A stretch of 57,864 nucleotides of DNA from a bacterium. GTDB taxonomy: Bacteria; Pseudomonadota; Alphaproteobacteria; Sphingomonadales; Sphingomonadaceae. The stretch covers positions 1-57,864 of the forward strand of contig JAVBXL010000116.1 of assembly GCA_030824575.1 (NCBI GenBank). The letters are read 5' to 3'. A program made the translations under genes and the position numbers. Shown piece after piece: positions 34,691 through 43,904 of the stretch (position 1 is its first letter; the number at the start of each line of letters is the position of its first letter). The notes beneath the pieces were generated by a model. The model was not told the DNA's origin, did not search any database, and saw nothing but the letters and a program-made list of their open reading frames with translations.

Positions 34691-35811
34691 CACGCCGCTT
34701 CCAGGACCATAGCGATGCCTTGTCCTCCCCCGATGCACTGGGTGGCCAGCCCATAACGTCCGCCATCGCGCTTCAGTACGCTCGACGCCTTGCCCACCAG
34801 ACGCGCGCCCGTGGCGCCGAGCGGATGACCGAGCGCGATGGCACCGCCATCCCGGTTGAGACTGGCCGGATCGATCCCGAGATCGCGACAGCAGGCGAGG
34901 ACCTGCGCGGCGAAGGCCTCGTTCATCTCCACAACGTCGAGGTCAGCCACGGAGATGCCGGCTCGCTTCAAGGCCTTTCGGCTCGCCTCGACAGGTCCGA
35001 TGCCCATGATCTCTGGAGCACAACCCGTAATCGCGTAACCCGCCACACGCGCTAGCGGATCGAGCCCGTGCCGCCTGACGAAGTCAGCGGAGCAGACGAG
35101 CGTCGCGGAGGCGCCGTCGGTGAGCGGGGACGAGTTGCCAGCGGTAACGGAGCCGTCGACCTTGAACGCCGTCTTCAATCCGGCAAGCTTCTCCGCATCC
35201 GTTTCCCGCGGACAACCATCGGAAGGGATATCGCCGACCGGGGATATCTCGGCAGCCAGCCTGCCGTCCGCCCGCGCCGCCAGCGCTTTTTTTTGGCTTT
35301 CGAGCGAATAGGCATCCTGCTCCTCGCGGGAAAGGCAGTAGCGTTCCGCCAGGGTCTCCGCGGTCAGACCCATGTTGAGGAAGACGAGCCGCTGAGCATC
35401 CGTCCAACCGGGGTTGGGTTGAGGATTGAAACCCATCATCGGTACGCGGCTCATGGATTCGACACCGCCGGCGATGAAGGCGTCGCCAGCTCCCATGGCG
35501 ATCGCGCCGGCGGCCATCTGGATGGCCTGCATGGAAGAGCCGCACCAGCGGTTGACCGTTGAGCCGCCGACCGATTGCGGCAGGCCGGCGGTCAGCGCGG
35601 CGCAGCGAGCGATGTTGAGCCCCTGCTCACCTTCCGGAAAAGCACAGCCGAGATTGACGTCCTCGATCTCGTCGGCCGGGAATCCCGCTCGGGCTACGAG
35701 CGCCGCGATGACGCTGGCAGCGAGATCGTCGGGTCGGACCGGGGCGAGCGCACCCCTGTAGGCCGGAGCGAACGGCGTGCGCAGATAATCGACGATATAG
35801 GCTTCGGCCAT
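34690..35811 (-). CDS. Acetyl-CoA acyltransferase (thiolase, FadA type)
   Basis: The 373-residue enzyme cleaves 3-ketoacyl-CoA to acetyl-CoA and a shortened acyl-CoA. It has the acylated Cys in NRWCGSSMQAIQMAAG (~residue 90), MNEAFAAQ, GGAIALGHPLGATGAR with the catalytic His, and the final Cys in QCIGGGQGIAMVLE. It is the first beta-oxidation gene after the porin, from which a 192-bp spacer with an inverted repeat separates it. Confidence 0.92.
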   Translation of the reverse strand: MAEAYIVDYLRTPFAPAYRGALAPVRPDDLAASVIAALVARAGFPADEIEDVNLGCAFPEGEQGLNIARCAALTAGLPQSVGGSTVNRWCGSSMQAIQMAAGAIAMGAGDAFIAGGVESMSRVPMMGFNPQPNPGWTDAQRLVFLNMGLTAETLAERYCLSREEQDAYSLESQKKALAARADGRLAAEISPVGDIPSDGCPRETDAEKLAGLKTAFKVDGSVTAGNSSPLTDGASATLVCSADFVRRHGLDPLARVAGYAITGCAPEIMGIGPVEASRKALKRAGISVADLDVVEMNEAFAAQVLACCRDLGIDPASLNRDGGAIALGHPLGATGARLVGKASSVLKRDGGRYGLATQCIGGGQGIAMVLEAA

Positions 35812-35921
35812 TCCGGTCTTCCTTGATGTGTTAGTTATCGACCGTCAGATCGGGGGCATTCTCGCGCCGTTGATGGCATAGGCATGGAGGACAGTTGAGC
35901 GAAGTAAGCTGCGAGATCATC

Positions 35922-35983
35922 AACGGGCGGTCCATCATCAGACTCGACACTCGGATTTCCCCTTGAAATTCAGACCGCCCGTT
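35922..35983. repeat. Perfect 11-bp inverted repeat between thiolase and porin genes
   Basis: AACGGGCGGTC at 35922-35932 is complementary to GACCGCCCGTT at 35973-35983 with a 40-base loop. It lies downstream of the OmpW gene and upstream of the thiolase on the minus strand, where it could act as an RNA processing or partial termination point separating the oxidation genes from the beta-oxidation genes. Confidence 0.5.
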
Positions 35984-36002
35984 AAGAAGCGCCCGATCGA
36001 AC

Positions 36003-36686
36003 CTAGAACCGGTAAGTTACTCCGACGCTGGTCAGGACCGGGTCGATGTCCAAACGGGTCCGGACAGGCGCTCCACCCAGTGAACCGGTGGCGTGCGTGG
36101 AGAAGGGAACGTATCGAACGTCGGCGTTCAGCATCCATTCTGCGCCAAGCTCATACCGAACACCCACCTGAGCCGCAGGCGCCCAACTGTCGTCAATGCT
36201 GAAATTAGCCAAAGCCCTGTCACGCGCATTCAGAAAGATGATCCGTCCGACCCCCACTCCCAGATAGGGATGAACCTTGCCAAGATTGTTGAAATGGTAC
36301 TGGGCCGACAAGATGATGGGTCCATAGTTGACTTTGGCCACTGTTCCGAGCGGCTCAAGCGAACCGGCGCCGTCAATTTGCGCGGTCGGTGGTACGCCGA
36401 GAAACAAATTTCCGGCAATATTGGGCGTGACGAAATATCCGATATCAGCGGTCACCGTCGTTGCGTCTCCGATCCTCACATTCGAGCCGGGGACATGCCC
36501 TCCCGCCAAGGTGATGTCGGGCGCATTCTCACTCACCAAGACCCGGGTTGCATTCACACTTACTGCCCACCGCTTGAAATCTCCCGAGTCCTGGGCCCAC
36601 GCAGGTTGAGGGGAGGCACTCAAGACGGCGAGAGCGGCGGTGTATTGCGCAAGCCTTGTATAGGTATGTGCTGCATTTTTTCTCAT
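36003..36686 (-). CDS. alkL: OmpW-family outer-membrane protein (AlkL type)
   Basis: The 227-residue protein starts at ATG 36686 eight bases after GGGAGGAT and has a signal peptide (AALAVLSASPQPAWAQ). The mature part has alternating beta-strand pattern of an eight-stranded OmpW barrel (TVTADIGYFVTPNIAGNLFL, HPYLGVGVGRIIF, PVLTSVGVTYRF with C-terminal Phe). AlkL relatives admit medium-chain alkanes and related hydrophobic compounds. Its place inside the alk operon supports that role. Confidence 0.88.
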   Translation of the reverse strand: MRKNAAHTYTRLAQYTAALAVLSASPQPAWAQDSGDFKRWAVSVNATRVLVSENAPDITLAGGHVPGSNVRIGDATTVTADIGYFVTPNIAGNLFLGVPPTAQIDGAGSLEPLGTVAKVNYGPIILSAQYHFNNLGKVHPYLGVGVGRIIFLNARDRALANFSIDDSWAPAAQVGVRYELGAEWMLNADVRYVPFSTHATGSLGGAPVRTRLDIDPVLTSVGVTYRF

Positions 36687-36779
36687 GAAATTATCCTCCC
36701 TATGTGCCGCCACTATTCTGGATCGGCATTTTTTGATGGATCTATACGGTTCCAACTGTCGTCCTATTTCTGCGACGAG

Positions 36780-38408
36780 TTAGCGGGCTGCCTCCATGTC
36801 GGTGCTGAGTGCGAGTTTCGTTTTCCCAAGAATGAGCTCGGCAGCTCTTTCCGCAATCATCATCGTCGGGGCGTTGGTGTTTCCGGCGACCAGCGTCGGC
36901 ATCACCGAGGCGTCGACGACGCGAAGACCTTGCACGCCACGCACCCGGAGAGACGGATCGACGACCGACTGAGGGTCTCGTCCCATCCGGCATGTTCCCA
37001 CAGGATGATAGATCGTCTCCGCTCGCCGACGGATATCCGCCACGATATCCGCCTTGCTCTGGACCGCTGGCCCAGGGACCAGTTCGGTTTTCGAGAAGGC
37101 CGCCATTGACGGCGCCGACAGAATTTGCCGGCCGATCTTCACCGCCGCGACCATGGTCTCGATGTCTTCGGGGGCAGAGAGATAGCTTGGATCGATCAGC
37201 GGATCGTCGAGCGGGTTGGGGCTTGTGAGCCCGATGCGGCCCCGACTCTTGGGGAGAAGATCGCAGACATGCAATGTATAGCCATACCCGAACGCAATTT
37301 CGCGCCCATGGTCCTTCAAAAGCGTGGGGAGAAAATGAAACTGTAGATTCGGCCGACTCCGCGAAGGTGTGCTTTTGACGAAGCCGCCCGCCTCGGCGAC
37401 GTTGCTCGTTAAGAAGCCCTTTCGGAGGAAAGCGTAAGAAAACGCTCCGGACAGCGCACGCGGGATGAATGACGGTGCGATGCCGATCGGTGTATGGTCG
37501 TTCGCCTCATGCATGATTGTGATATCGAGGTGATCCTGAAGATTCTTTCCGACTGCCGGAAGGTCGACGACCACCGGAATACCGAATGCGTTCAGCTCGG
37601 CTGCGTCGCCGATACCGGAAAGCAGCAGTAGTTGCGGGGAATTGACGGCGCCGCCCGAAAGAATGACCTCACCCTCCCTGGTTCGCACATCGACGAGTTT
37701 GCCCCCCACGGCATAGGTCACGCCGACCGCTTTGCGGTCCTCCAGAATGATCCGGGTAGCCCGCGCGCCCGTGACTATCCGTAGATTGGGCCGGCCCTTG
37801 GCTTTGGAAAGAAAGGCGCGCGCGGAACTCCAGCGCCGGCCTTTGTGCTGGGTGACCTGGTACAGGCCGACGCCGTCCTGCGTCTCCCCGTTGAAATCGA
37901 CGGCACGCGGAAACTGGGCCTGTTGTCCAGCCTCGACGAAGGCATCGCTCAAGGGGTTGCGGGTTCGCAGGTCACTGACGTGAAGCTCACCGTCGCCGCC
38001 ATGAAACGCGTCGGTTCCAAATCTTTCGTTGGACTCCATTGCTCTGAATAGCGGCAGTACATTATCATAAGACCAGATCGGATCGGCTGCCTCGCCCCAC
38101 GAATCATAGTCATCCCGGTGCCCGCGAATATAGACCATCGCATTGATCGAACTCGATCCGCCAAGGGTTTTGCCGCGCGGCCAAAACAGCCGTCGACCGC
38201 CAAGATTGGCTTGTGGCTGTGTTTCGAATGCCCAATTGAGAGTCTTGCTCTTTGCCAGCAGCGCTATCCCGATGGGCATGTGAATCAGCGGGCTGCGGTC
38301 GGACGGGCCCGCCTCAAGCAGACAGACCCGCGTCCTGGGATTGGCCGACAACCGCTCCGCCAACAAGCATCCGGCAGATCCCGCTCCAACAATAATATAG
38401 TCAAACAT
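36780..38408 (-). CDS. alkJ: GMC-family FAD alcohol dehydrogenase (AlkJ type)
   Basis: The 542-residue enzyme oxidises 1-alkanols to aldehydes, probably feeding electrons to quinone at the membrane as AlkJ does. The FAD-binding start [20 protein letters not shown] is followed by the GMC signature [18 protein letters not shown], the second signature [17 protein letters not shown], and the catalytic end region [13 protein letters not shown] with [17 protein letters not shown]. It lies 48 bp after the aldehyde dehydrogenase gene. Confidence 0.9.
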   Translation of the reverse strand: MFDYIIVGAGSAGCLLAERLSANPRTRVCLLEAGPSDRSPLIHMPIGIALLAKSKTLNWAFETQPQANLGGRRLFWPRGKTLGGSSSINAMVYIRGHRDDYDSWGEAADPIWSYDNVLPLFRAMESNERFGTDAFHGGDGELHVSDLRTRNPLSDAFVEAGQQAQFPRAVDFNGETQDGVGLYQVTQHKGRRWSSARAFLSKAKGRPNLRIVTGARATRIILEDRKAVGVTYAVGGKLVDVRTREGEVILSGGAVNSPQLLLLSGIGDAAELNAFGIPVVVDLPAVGKNLQDHLDITIMHEANDHTPIGIAPSFIPRALSGAFSYAFLRKGFLTSNVAEAGGFVKSTPSRSRPNLQFHFLPTLLKDHGREIAFGYGYTLHVCDLLPKSRGRIGLTSPNPLDDPLIDPSYLSAPEDIETMVAAVKIGRQILSAPSMAAFSKTELVPGPAVQSKADIVADIRRRAETIYHPVGTCRMGRDPQSVVDPSLRVRGVQGLRVVDASVMPTLVAGNTNAPTMMIAERAAELILGKTKLALSTDMEAAR

Positions 38409-38456
38409 CCTGATCTCCAGACGGCAGCTACCGACGCCGCTCTCTTGTTTCTCGAT

Positions 38457-39911
38457 TCAACCCAAAAAGCGGACGATTAGATTGATCAGCTTCTTTACGG
38501 CCGGGGTGTACGGCGGGAATAGAAGGCGCAGGACAGAGAATTTGTCTCTCAGAACCGCACGTTCATGGGAGAAGGCTTTGAAGCCGTAGAATCCGTGTGC
38601 CGTGCCGATACCGCTGTTGTTCACACCGCCAAACGGCAGGTTGGGATGCAAGAATTGGACGACATTGTTGTTCACGCAGACGCCACCTGAGCTGGTACTC
38701 AGTATGATATCCTCGCGAACGGCGGCGTCGTTGCTGAAGACATAGATGGCAAGCGGCTTTGGACCCGCGTTGATCGCATCGACAACGACGCTGATGTCAT
38801 CATACTCGATGATCGGAAGAACCGGACCGAATATTTCTTCCTGGGAAATCGCCATCTGCGGCGTCGTCCCGCCGAGTATGGTCGGCGAGAAATAGTTCTG
38901 GCCTGGATCTCGGTCTCCGCCTTCCAGGACGGTCGCGCCGCGCGATGTGGCGTCATCGGCCAAGGCAGTCAGGCGCTCGAAATGCCGCCGGTTCACGATT
39001 CGGCAATAGTCCGGCCCGTTTTTCTGCTGGCCGTCCGTTTGCCCGTAGACCCGCCTGATCTCGAGCCGCAGCGCATCAATCAGCGCCGGGGCCTGGTCTC
39101 GAGCGACATAGACATGATCCGGAGCGATGCAGGTCTGGCCGTTATTGGCGAACTTGCCCCAGACGATCTTGCGAGCGGCTTGCTCGATATTCGCGGTCGA
39201 ATCGACGATGGTCGGGGACTTGCCCCCGAGTTCAAGCGTCACGGATGTTAAATGTTTCGCCGCGGCCGCCATCACGATCTTGCCGACCTGGGGACTGCCC
39301 GTGAAGAAGATATGGTCGAAGGGCAGATCCAGCAAGGCCTGCGAAACCTGGACGTCGCCCTCGCAGACGGCGACTAGATCCCGGGGGAAGGTTTGCTCGA
39401 CGATGTCCCTGATCAGGGCGGACGTCGCCGGCGTCAGTTCGGAAGGCTTGATGATGGCGGTGTTTCCGGCCGCAAGCGCGGACACCAGCGGCCCGAAACT
39501 GAGATTCACCGGATAGTTCCACGGGGAAATTATCAGGCAGACGCCCTTGGCCTGATAGCGGACCTCGGCCGCGATTCCGAACATCCCCAAAGAGCCGTGA
39601 ACCCGGTGCGGTCTCAGCCAGGATCGGAGGTGGCGCCGGGCATGCGATATTTCCTGATAGACCGGGAACAGTTCGGTCAGACGCACCTCGGATTCTGGCT
39701 TCCTGAAATCCGTGTAGAGAGCTCGGATAATCTCGTCTTCCCGGGTCTTCATCGTTGCCTTTAGTCGCGACAACATAACCAGTCGCGCTTTTAGCGTGAA
39801 TTTCGTCCTGTTCTCTACGGCCGATCGGCGGTGCGATGAGAACAGGGAATCGATCTCGCCGTCGGGATGAATCGGTGCCGCGGTTGTCGCGGTGACTGCA
39901 TGAACGTTCAC
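38457..39911 (-). CDS. alkH: Aldehyde dehydrogenase (AlkH type)
   Basis: The ~484-residue enzyme oxidises fatty aldehydes to acids with NAD(P). It has [21 protein letters not shown], split as SPWNYPVN and [11 protein letters not shown], the Glu in [13 protein letters not shown] (~227) and the nucleophile in [13 protein letters not shown] (~261). A hydrophobic C-terminus ([18 protein letters not shown]) resembles membrane-attached fatty-aldehyde dehydrogenases. GTG 39911 behind TTGAGGAGG is the best start; a TTG at 39944 is less likely. Confidence 0.9.
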   Translation of the reverse strand: MNVHAVTATTAAPIHPDGEIDSLFSSHRRSAVENRTKFTLKARLVMLSRLKATMKTREDEIIRALYTDFRKPESEVRLTELFPVYQEISHARRHLRSWLRPHRVHGSLGMFGIAAEVRYQAKGVCLIISPWNYPVNLSFGPLVSALAAGNTAIIKPSELTPATSALIRDIVEQTFPRDLVAVCEGDVQVSQALLDLPFDHIFFTGSPQVGKIVMAAAAKHLTSVTLELGGKSPTIVDSTANIEQAARKIVWGKFANNGQTCIAPDHVYVARDQAPALIDALRLEIRRVYGQTDGQQKNGPDYCRIVNRRHFERLTALADDATSRGATVLEGGDRDPGQNYFSPTILGGTTPQMAISQEEIFGPVLPIIEYDDISVVVDAINAGPKPLAIYVFSNDAAVREDIILSTSSGGVCVNNNVVQFLHPNLPFGGVNNSGIGTAHGFYGFKAFSHERAVLRDKFSVLRLLFPPYTPAVKKLINLIVRFLG

Positions 39912-39974
39912 TCGGCCCTCCTCAAGGAATCCGCAAGGTTGCAAAGCGGGAAGACAAGCGTCCGCTCGAATGGG

Positions 39975-40190
39975 TCACCGATAAAGGTCATAATCTTCCT
40001 TGGTCGCGCCGCAGTCCGGGCAGTACCAATCGGCGGGCACATCTGCCCAACGGGTGCCAGGTGCCACGCCCGTATCGGGATCACCGAGGGCCTCATCGTA
40101 GATATGGCCGCAGGTCACGCAGTGCCATTTCGCGAACGGCACGGTTTCGACGGCACCTGACGGTTCCGCCTCCTGGTCGCCCTTGGTCAT
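39975..40190 (-). CDS. alkG: Rubredoxin (downstream copy)
   Basis: The 71-residue protein has an acidic lead followed by a rubredoxin fold with both iron ligand pairs: WHCVTCGHIYDEALGD and DWYCPDCGATKEDYDLY. The start ATG 40190 overlaps the stop of the other rubredoxin (ATGA). It may carry electrons to AlkB, or form a functional pair with its neighbour; the two differ clearly in sequence. Confidence 0.93.
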   Translation of the reverse strand: MTKGDQEAEPSGAVETVPFAKWHCVTCGHIYDEALGDPDTGVAPGTRWADVPADWYCPDCGATKEDYDLYR

Positions 40191-40405
40191 CGTTCGGCTC
40201 CGGAACCAGATTGAGGCCCCGCCTCTTCTCCGACCTCGCCCGAGTCCAGAGGGATGAAATCGGCTTTGTCGCGCACTGCGCAATCGGGACAGGCCCAATC
40301 CTCGGGGATTTGCGCCCAAGACGTATTGGGCGGGAATCCCTCGTGGGCCTCACCCCTAAGTTCATCGTAGATGTAGCTGCAATCGGGACACTGATACCGC
40401 GCCAT
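40187..40405 (-). CDS. alkG: Rubredoxin (upstream copy, AlkG-like)
   Basis: The 72-residue protein has iron ligand pairs YQCPDCSYIYDE and DWACPDCAVRDKADF plus the HEGFPPNTSWAQIPED loop. These match the AlkB-coupled rubredoxin type seen in alkane operons. It passes electrons from a rubredoxin reductase to AlkB. In the classic alk operon two rubredoxin domains are fused in one AlkG; here they are two coupled genes. The only intact reductase in the window is the one of the P450 operon. Confidence 0.93.
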   Translation of the reverse strand: MARYQCPDCSYIYDELRGEAHEGFPPNTSWAQIPEDWACPDCAVRDKADFIPLDSGEVGEEAGPQSGSGAER

Positions 40406-40571
40406 GGCGCCTTGTTCCTTTTGTCGACTTGAGTTTTTAAAAACCTTCGGGACAGGCCGCTGACGAGGATGCGATCGCGCGGCACGCCCTTTTCAGGACG
40501 CCATCGCGGCCCGCGACTGCCGGCCGAGGAGACTCGGAACGAGCTCCTCGGCTAGTCGCCAAGGCAGGCGA

Positions 40572-41783
40572 CTATTCGGCGGCCGCCCGCGTCGGCCGGT
40601 GTGAAGCAGCACCAAACTTGCGTTCGATCTTCTTCCTGCGCGCGCCGTCGATCTGAATCTTGCCAAGATCGCCGTCAGCCCATCCCACGACGCGGCGGTC
40701 CATGACAGATCGGAACACAGGCGGAATCAGCGCCATGAAGAACATGCCGGGGTAGCCGCTCGGCAACTCCGGCAGGCCCTCGAAGTCCCGGAGCGACTGA
40801 TAGCTGCGGGTCGGGTGGGCGTGGTGATCGGAGTGCCTTTGGAGATGGAACAGGATCAGATTGGAGGCGATGTGATTGCTGTTCCAGGAATGCCGGGGCT
40901 GGGCGCGTTCATAACGTCCGTCCGCCATTTTTTCGCGCAACAACCCATAGTGCTCGATGTAGTTAGCGCTGGTCAGCTGCCACCATCCAAAGGCGATCTG
41001 GATAGGCAAGAACACCAGCAGCTTGGGGTCGGGTCCGAACGCCAGCAACAGGGACGTGTAAAGGACGATTGTAATCAGCAGCGGCGGGATGATTTCGTTG
41101 TCCAGGCTCCAGACACCCTTGTTCAAGCGCTCCAGCCGCACCTTTTCCAGATTCCAGGCGCGCTTGAAGGCGCCCGGAATTTCGCGCAGCGAAAATTTAT
41201 AGATGCTTTCACCCATCCTGGACGTAGCGGGATCTTCGGGGGTCGCAACGTCGCGATGGTGGCCTTTATTGTGCTCGATGAAGAAGTGGCCGTAGCCGAC
41301 CACGGCCAGAACGATCTTGGCCATCCAGCGGTCAAAGGCTTCCTTCTTGTGTCCCAATTCATGGCCGGTGTTCAGAGCCAGGCCGTTGACGATGCCCAGA
41401 GACAGCGCAAGCGCGACAACTTCCCACCAGGCCATCGGCTTGGTCACCACCCACCATGCCGAGACGATGAGTGAGGCATAATGCACTGGGACGGTAAGAT
41501 AGGTTAGAACTCGATAATACCGATCCGCCTCGAGACGGGCCACGGCCGCCTCCGGGGGGTTATTCGGATCATTTCCAAACAAGACGTCCAGCGCCGGGAT
41601 GACGGCATACCAGACGACCAGCGTAAAGGCGTAAAACACACTCCACCCGGTCACGCTGACAAGGTAGAGGCCAATCAGCGGCGCCGCTGGCCAGACGACC
41701 GACAACATCCATAGATAGCGCTTCCTGTCGACATAGCGATCAGGCGCGGTATAGGGAGACGGATCTCGTGCGATGGTGCTCAT
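40572..41783 (-). CDS. alkB: Alkane 1-monooxygenase AlkB
   Basis: The 403-residue integral membrane di-iron enzyme hydroxylates terminal methyl groups of alkanes. All histidine boxes are present: NTGHELGHKK (141-145), EHNKGHHRDVATPEDPA (~170-176), LQRHSDHHAHP (~314-322) and the family block NYIEHYGLLR (~274). Six hydrophobic segments are evident. It starts at ATG 41783 behind GAGGAGAG, 103 bp downstream of the AACC-CACT dyad. It heads the operon of rubredoxins, dehydrogenases, porin and beta-oxidation genes. Confidence 0.96.
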   Translation of the reverse strand: MSTIARDPSPYTAPDRYVDRKRYLWMLSVVWPAAPLIGLYLVSVTGWSVFYAFTLVVWYAVIPALDVLFGNDPNNPPEAAVARLEADRYYRVLTYLTVPVHYASLIVSAWWVVTKPMAWWEVVALALSLGIVNGLALNTGHELGHKKEAFDRWMAKIVLAVVGYGHFFIEHNKGHHRDVATPEDPATSRMGESIYKFSLREIPGAFKRAWNLEKVRLERLNKGVWSLDNEIIPPLLITIVLYTSLLLAFGPDPKLLVFLPIQIAFGWWQLTSANYIEHYGLLREKMADGRYERAQPRHSWNSNHIASNLILFHLQRHSDHHAHPTRSYQSLRDFEGLPELPSGYPGMFFMALIPPVFRSVMDRRVVGWADGDLGKIQIDGARRKKIERKFGAASHRPTRAAAE

Positions 41784-41885
41784 CAGGTACTCTCCTCATC
41801 TCAATGAAGACACACTTCACTGGACTTATTAAATCGGCTCTCATTGCCCGTTCCCACCAAATTGGATTCATCAAGGTCACGGAAC

Positions 41886-41905
41886 AACCCCACTAAAGTG
41901 TGGTT
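41886..41905. promoter_or_regulatory. Candidate AlkS-type operator upstream of alkB
   Basis: AACCCCACTAAAGTGTGGTT is an imperfect dyad (AACC, CACT, then AGTG, GGTT around AA). A 30-bp stretch containing it (41878-41907) is identical upstream of the P450 operon, and a variant lies upstream of the regulator gene. It is 103 bp before the alkB start, a normal distance for an activator site with a leader. Binding by the AlkS-like protein is inferred. Confidence 0.7.
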
Positions 41906-41985
41906 TTAGCCGGGCGCCTCTAAAATCCTGCAGCCTTTAACCGCGTGAGGCGATTCACTGCCACCGGCGAGAGCGGGAGGCAGCG

Positions 41986-42185
41986 ATGGTACAGCACGGT
42001 TTCTTCGATGTGGATGAGCGGCTTGCGGCATTGTCGGCGGCGGGCGACCCGCTGGACCGACTGAGTGCGGTGGTAGACTTCGAGCTGTTCCGGCCGGTGC
42101 TGGATGCGGCCCTTGCGCGGTCGGATCGCAGCACGAACGGTGCCTCGCCCTGTGACGCCCAACCCGTCAAAACCTCTGTGCAGAG
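41986..42185 (+). pseudogene. IS5-family transposase fragment (N-terminal part)
   Basis: The frame from ATG 41986 encodes MVQHGFFDVDERLAALSAAG, then DPLDRLSAVVDFELFRP and an ARSDRS segment, the typical beginning of an IS5-family transposase of the GFFDVDERL type. It loses similarity after about 60 residues and stops at 42192. Together with the preceding 41910-41985 it fills most of the space between alkB and the ferredoxin gene. The central fragment at 30226 could be from the same element type. Confidence 0.7.
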
Positions 42186-42219
42186 GTACTAGCGGACTAC
42201 CTGTTCTCGGGGCGCCGTG

Positions 42220-42250
42220 CAGCCGGTGCGCTACAGTAACGCACCGGCTG
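42220..42250 (-). terminator. Hairpin terminator of the P450 operon
   Basis: CAGCCGGTGCG (42220-42230) pairs perfectly with CGCACCGGCTG (42240-42250) around a nine-base loop, 23 bases after the ferredoxin stop on the minus strand. No clear T-run follows, so it may be a structure-only terminator or mRNA end protector. Confidence 0.6.
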
Positions 42251-42273
42251 AAACAGTGAACGGAGACGCCGGT

Positions 42274-42594
42274 TTAGTGCTGCGATTGCGGGGTGCGCAC
42301 GACCAAGCCTTCGAGATCGCCGGACACGGTGATCTGACACGCCAACCGCGACGCGGCGGTGACACCCTCGACCATCTCCAACATCGAGCGCTCGGCCTCG
42401 CCGATTTCTGGCAGTTTTCCCGCCAGCGGACCCTCGATGTAGCAGTGGCAGGTCGCGCAGGCGCAGGCGCCACCGCAGTCGCCGTCGATGCCGGGCACTA
42501 AGTTGTCGACCGCCGACCGCATCAGCGACTGGCCGTTTTCGGCATCAACGCTGCGCTCGGTTCCGTTGAATTCGATGAAAGTGATCTTGGTCAC
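42274..42594 (-). CDS. [2Fe-2S] ferredoxin for the P450
   Basis: The 106-residue protein is an adrenodoxin/putidaredoxin-type ferredoxin with cluster ligands in GDCGGACACATCHCY and a fourth Cys in SRLACQITV. It starts at GTG 42594 behind AAAGGG. It carries electrons from the adjacent reductase to the CYP153 enzyme. The gene order P450-reductase-ferredoxin is known for class I CYP153 operons. Confidence 0.93.
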   Translation of the reverse strand: MTKITFIEFNGTERSVDAENGQSLMRSAVDNLVPGIDGDCGGACACATCHCYIEGPLAGKLPEIGEAERSMLEMVEGVTAASRLACQITVSGDLEGLVVRTPQSQH

Positions 42595-42674
42595 GTTGTA
42601 ACCCTTTTAGTGTTGATCCGCATCATGCGGAAATTCGAAAAAATTGGGGATGCGGCACTCGGCCGCGCATGAAA

Positions 42675-43892
42675 TCATACCGCCAGCGCCTTTGCTTCGA
42701 TGCTGTCGTCACCCAACTGCTGCGGCGACGGCGCCTTGCGGTCCCAGATCCAGCGCTTGGCCAGGGTGAACTCGGCCGGCCGGTTGACGGCGTCGACAGC
42801 CAGTAGCCGCCCGTCCTTTAGGTAGAACGCCGCAAACGAGCGCATCGCCATGTTGCCCCGGATCACGACCTGGTCGTAGCCCTGACTCAGACCGGCGGTC
42901 TGCAGCTTGAGCTCGTACTGATCGGACCAGAACCACGGCACCTGGTCGTACGCCAGCGGTTTACCGCAGATGTCAGCCGCCGCCGTTTTGGCCTGCTCCA
43001 GAGCGTTGTGCACGGATTCAAGACGCAAGCGCCGACCGTACAGGCGGCTCGGATGGTTGCTGCAGTCGCCGACCGCATAGACCCCCGATGCCGACGCCCG
43101 GCAGAACGCGTCGACGACGATGCCGTTGTCGCAGTCGATCCCGGCCGCCTGCGCCAGCTCGACGTTTGGCAGCAGGCCGACACCGGCGACGACCAGATCG
43201 GCCTCGATCCGGTCACCCGCCGTCGACACCACCACCGCCTTGCCGTCCCGGTCCTCGATCGCGCTGGCCGCGACACCGGTGCGCAGATCCACACCAGCAC
43301 CGCGATGAACGTTTTCGAAGAAGCCAGCGACCTCCGGGCTGGCGACGCGCGCCAGCACCATCGGCGCCATTTCCAGGACGACCGGCCGCAGCCCGTGCTT
43401 GATCGCGACTGCCGCCACCTCCAGACCGATGTAACCGGCGCCGACGATGACGATGCACGCGCCCGGAACGAAGCGGGGACGCATCGCGTCGACATCGGCG
43501 ATCGTGCGCAGATAGTGCACGGCCGGGTGATCCGCGCCCGGACACGGCAACGGCCGCGGCCGGCCGCCGGTAGCCAGGATCATATGATCGTACGTCAGTT
43601 GCCCTCCGTCCGACAGCGTCAGGCTACGGCGCCCGGCGTCGAGGCCGGTCACCTCGATGCCCAGACGCACATCGACTCCCGCGCCCTCGTAGAAGGCGGA
43701 CGGCCGCATCAGCAGGCGCTCGCGCGGCAACTCGCCGGCGAGGTAGGCCTTGGACAGCGGCGGCCGCTGGTACGGCAGGCTCTGTTCGGCCGTGACGAGG
43801 GTGATGTCCCCGTCAAAGCCACCCTGCCGCAGGCTGGCCACCGCCTGCCCACCGGCGTGCCCGCCGCCGACGATCACGACGTTCGCGCTCAT
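42675..43892 (-). CDS. FAD-dependent ferredoxin reductase
   Basis: The 405-residue flavoprotein transfers electrons from NADH to the ferredoxin. It has the FAD motif VIVGGGHAGGQAVASLRQGG, shortened here to VIVGGGHAGG at the N-terminus, the NAD motif IVIVGAGYIGLEVAAV (~150), and the FAD-closing VYAVGDCSNHP. It starts 12 bp after the P450 stop with a weak ribosome site, suggesting coupled translation. It might also serve the rubredoxins, since the only other reductase gene nearby is broken. Confidence 0.92.
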   Translation of the reverse strand: MSANVVIVGGGHAGGQAVASLRQGGFDGDITLVTAEQSLPYQRPPLSKAYLAGELPRERLLMRPSAFYEGAGVDVRLGIEVTGLDAGRRSLTLSDGGQLTYDHMILATGGRPRPLPCPGADHPAVHYLRTIADVDAMRPRFVPGACIVIVGAGYIGLEVAAVAIKHGLRPVVLEMAPMVLARVASPEVAGFFENVHRGAGVDLRTGVAASAIEDRDGKAVVVSTAGDRIEADLVVAGVGLLPNVELAQAAGIDCDNGIVVDAFCRASASGVYAVGDCSNHPSRLYGRRLRLESVHNALEQAKTAAADICGKPLAYDQVPWFWSDQYELKLQTAGLSQGYDQVVIRGNMAMRSFAAFYLKDGRLLAVDAVNRPAEFTLAKRWIWDRKAPSPQQLGDDSIEAKALAV

Positions 43893-43904
43893 TGCGTCGA
43901 TCGC

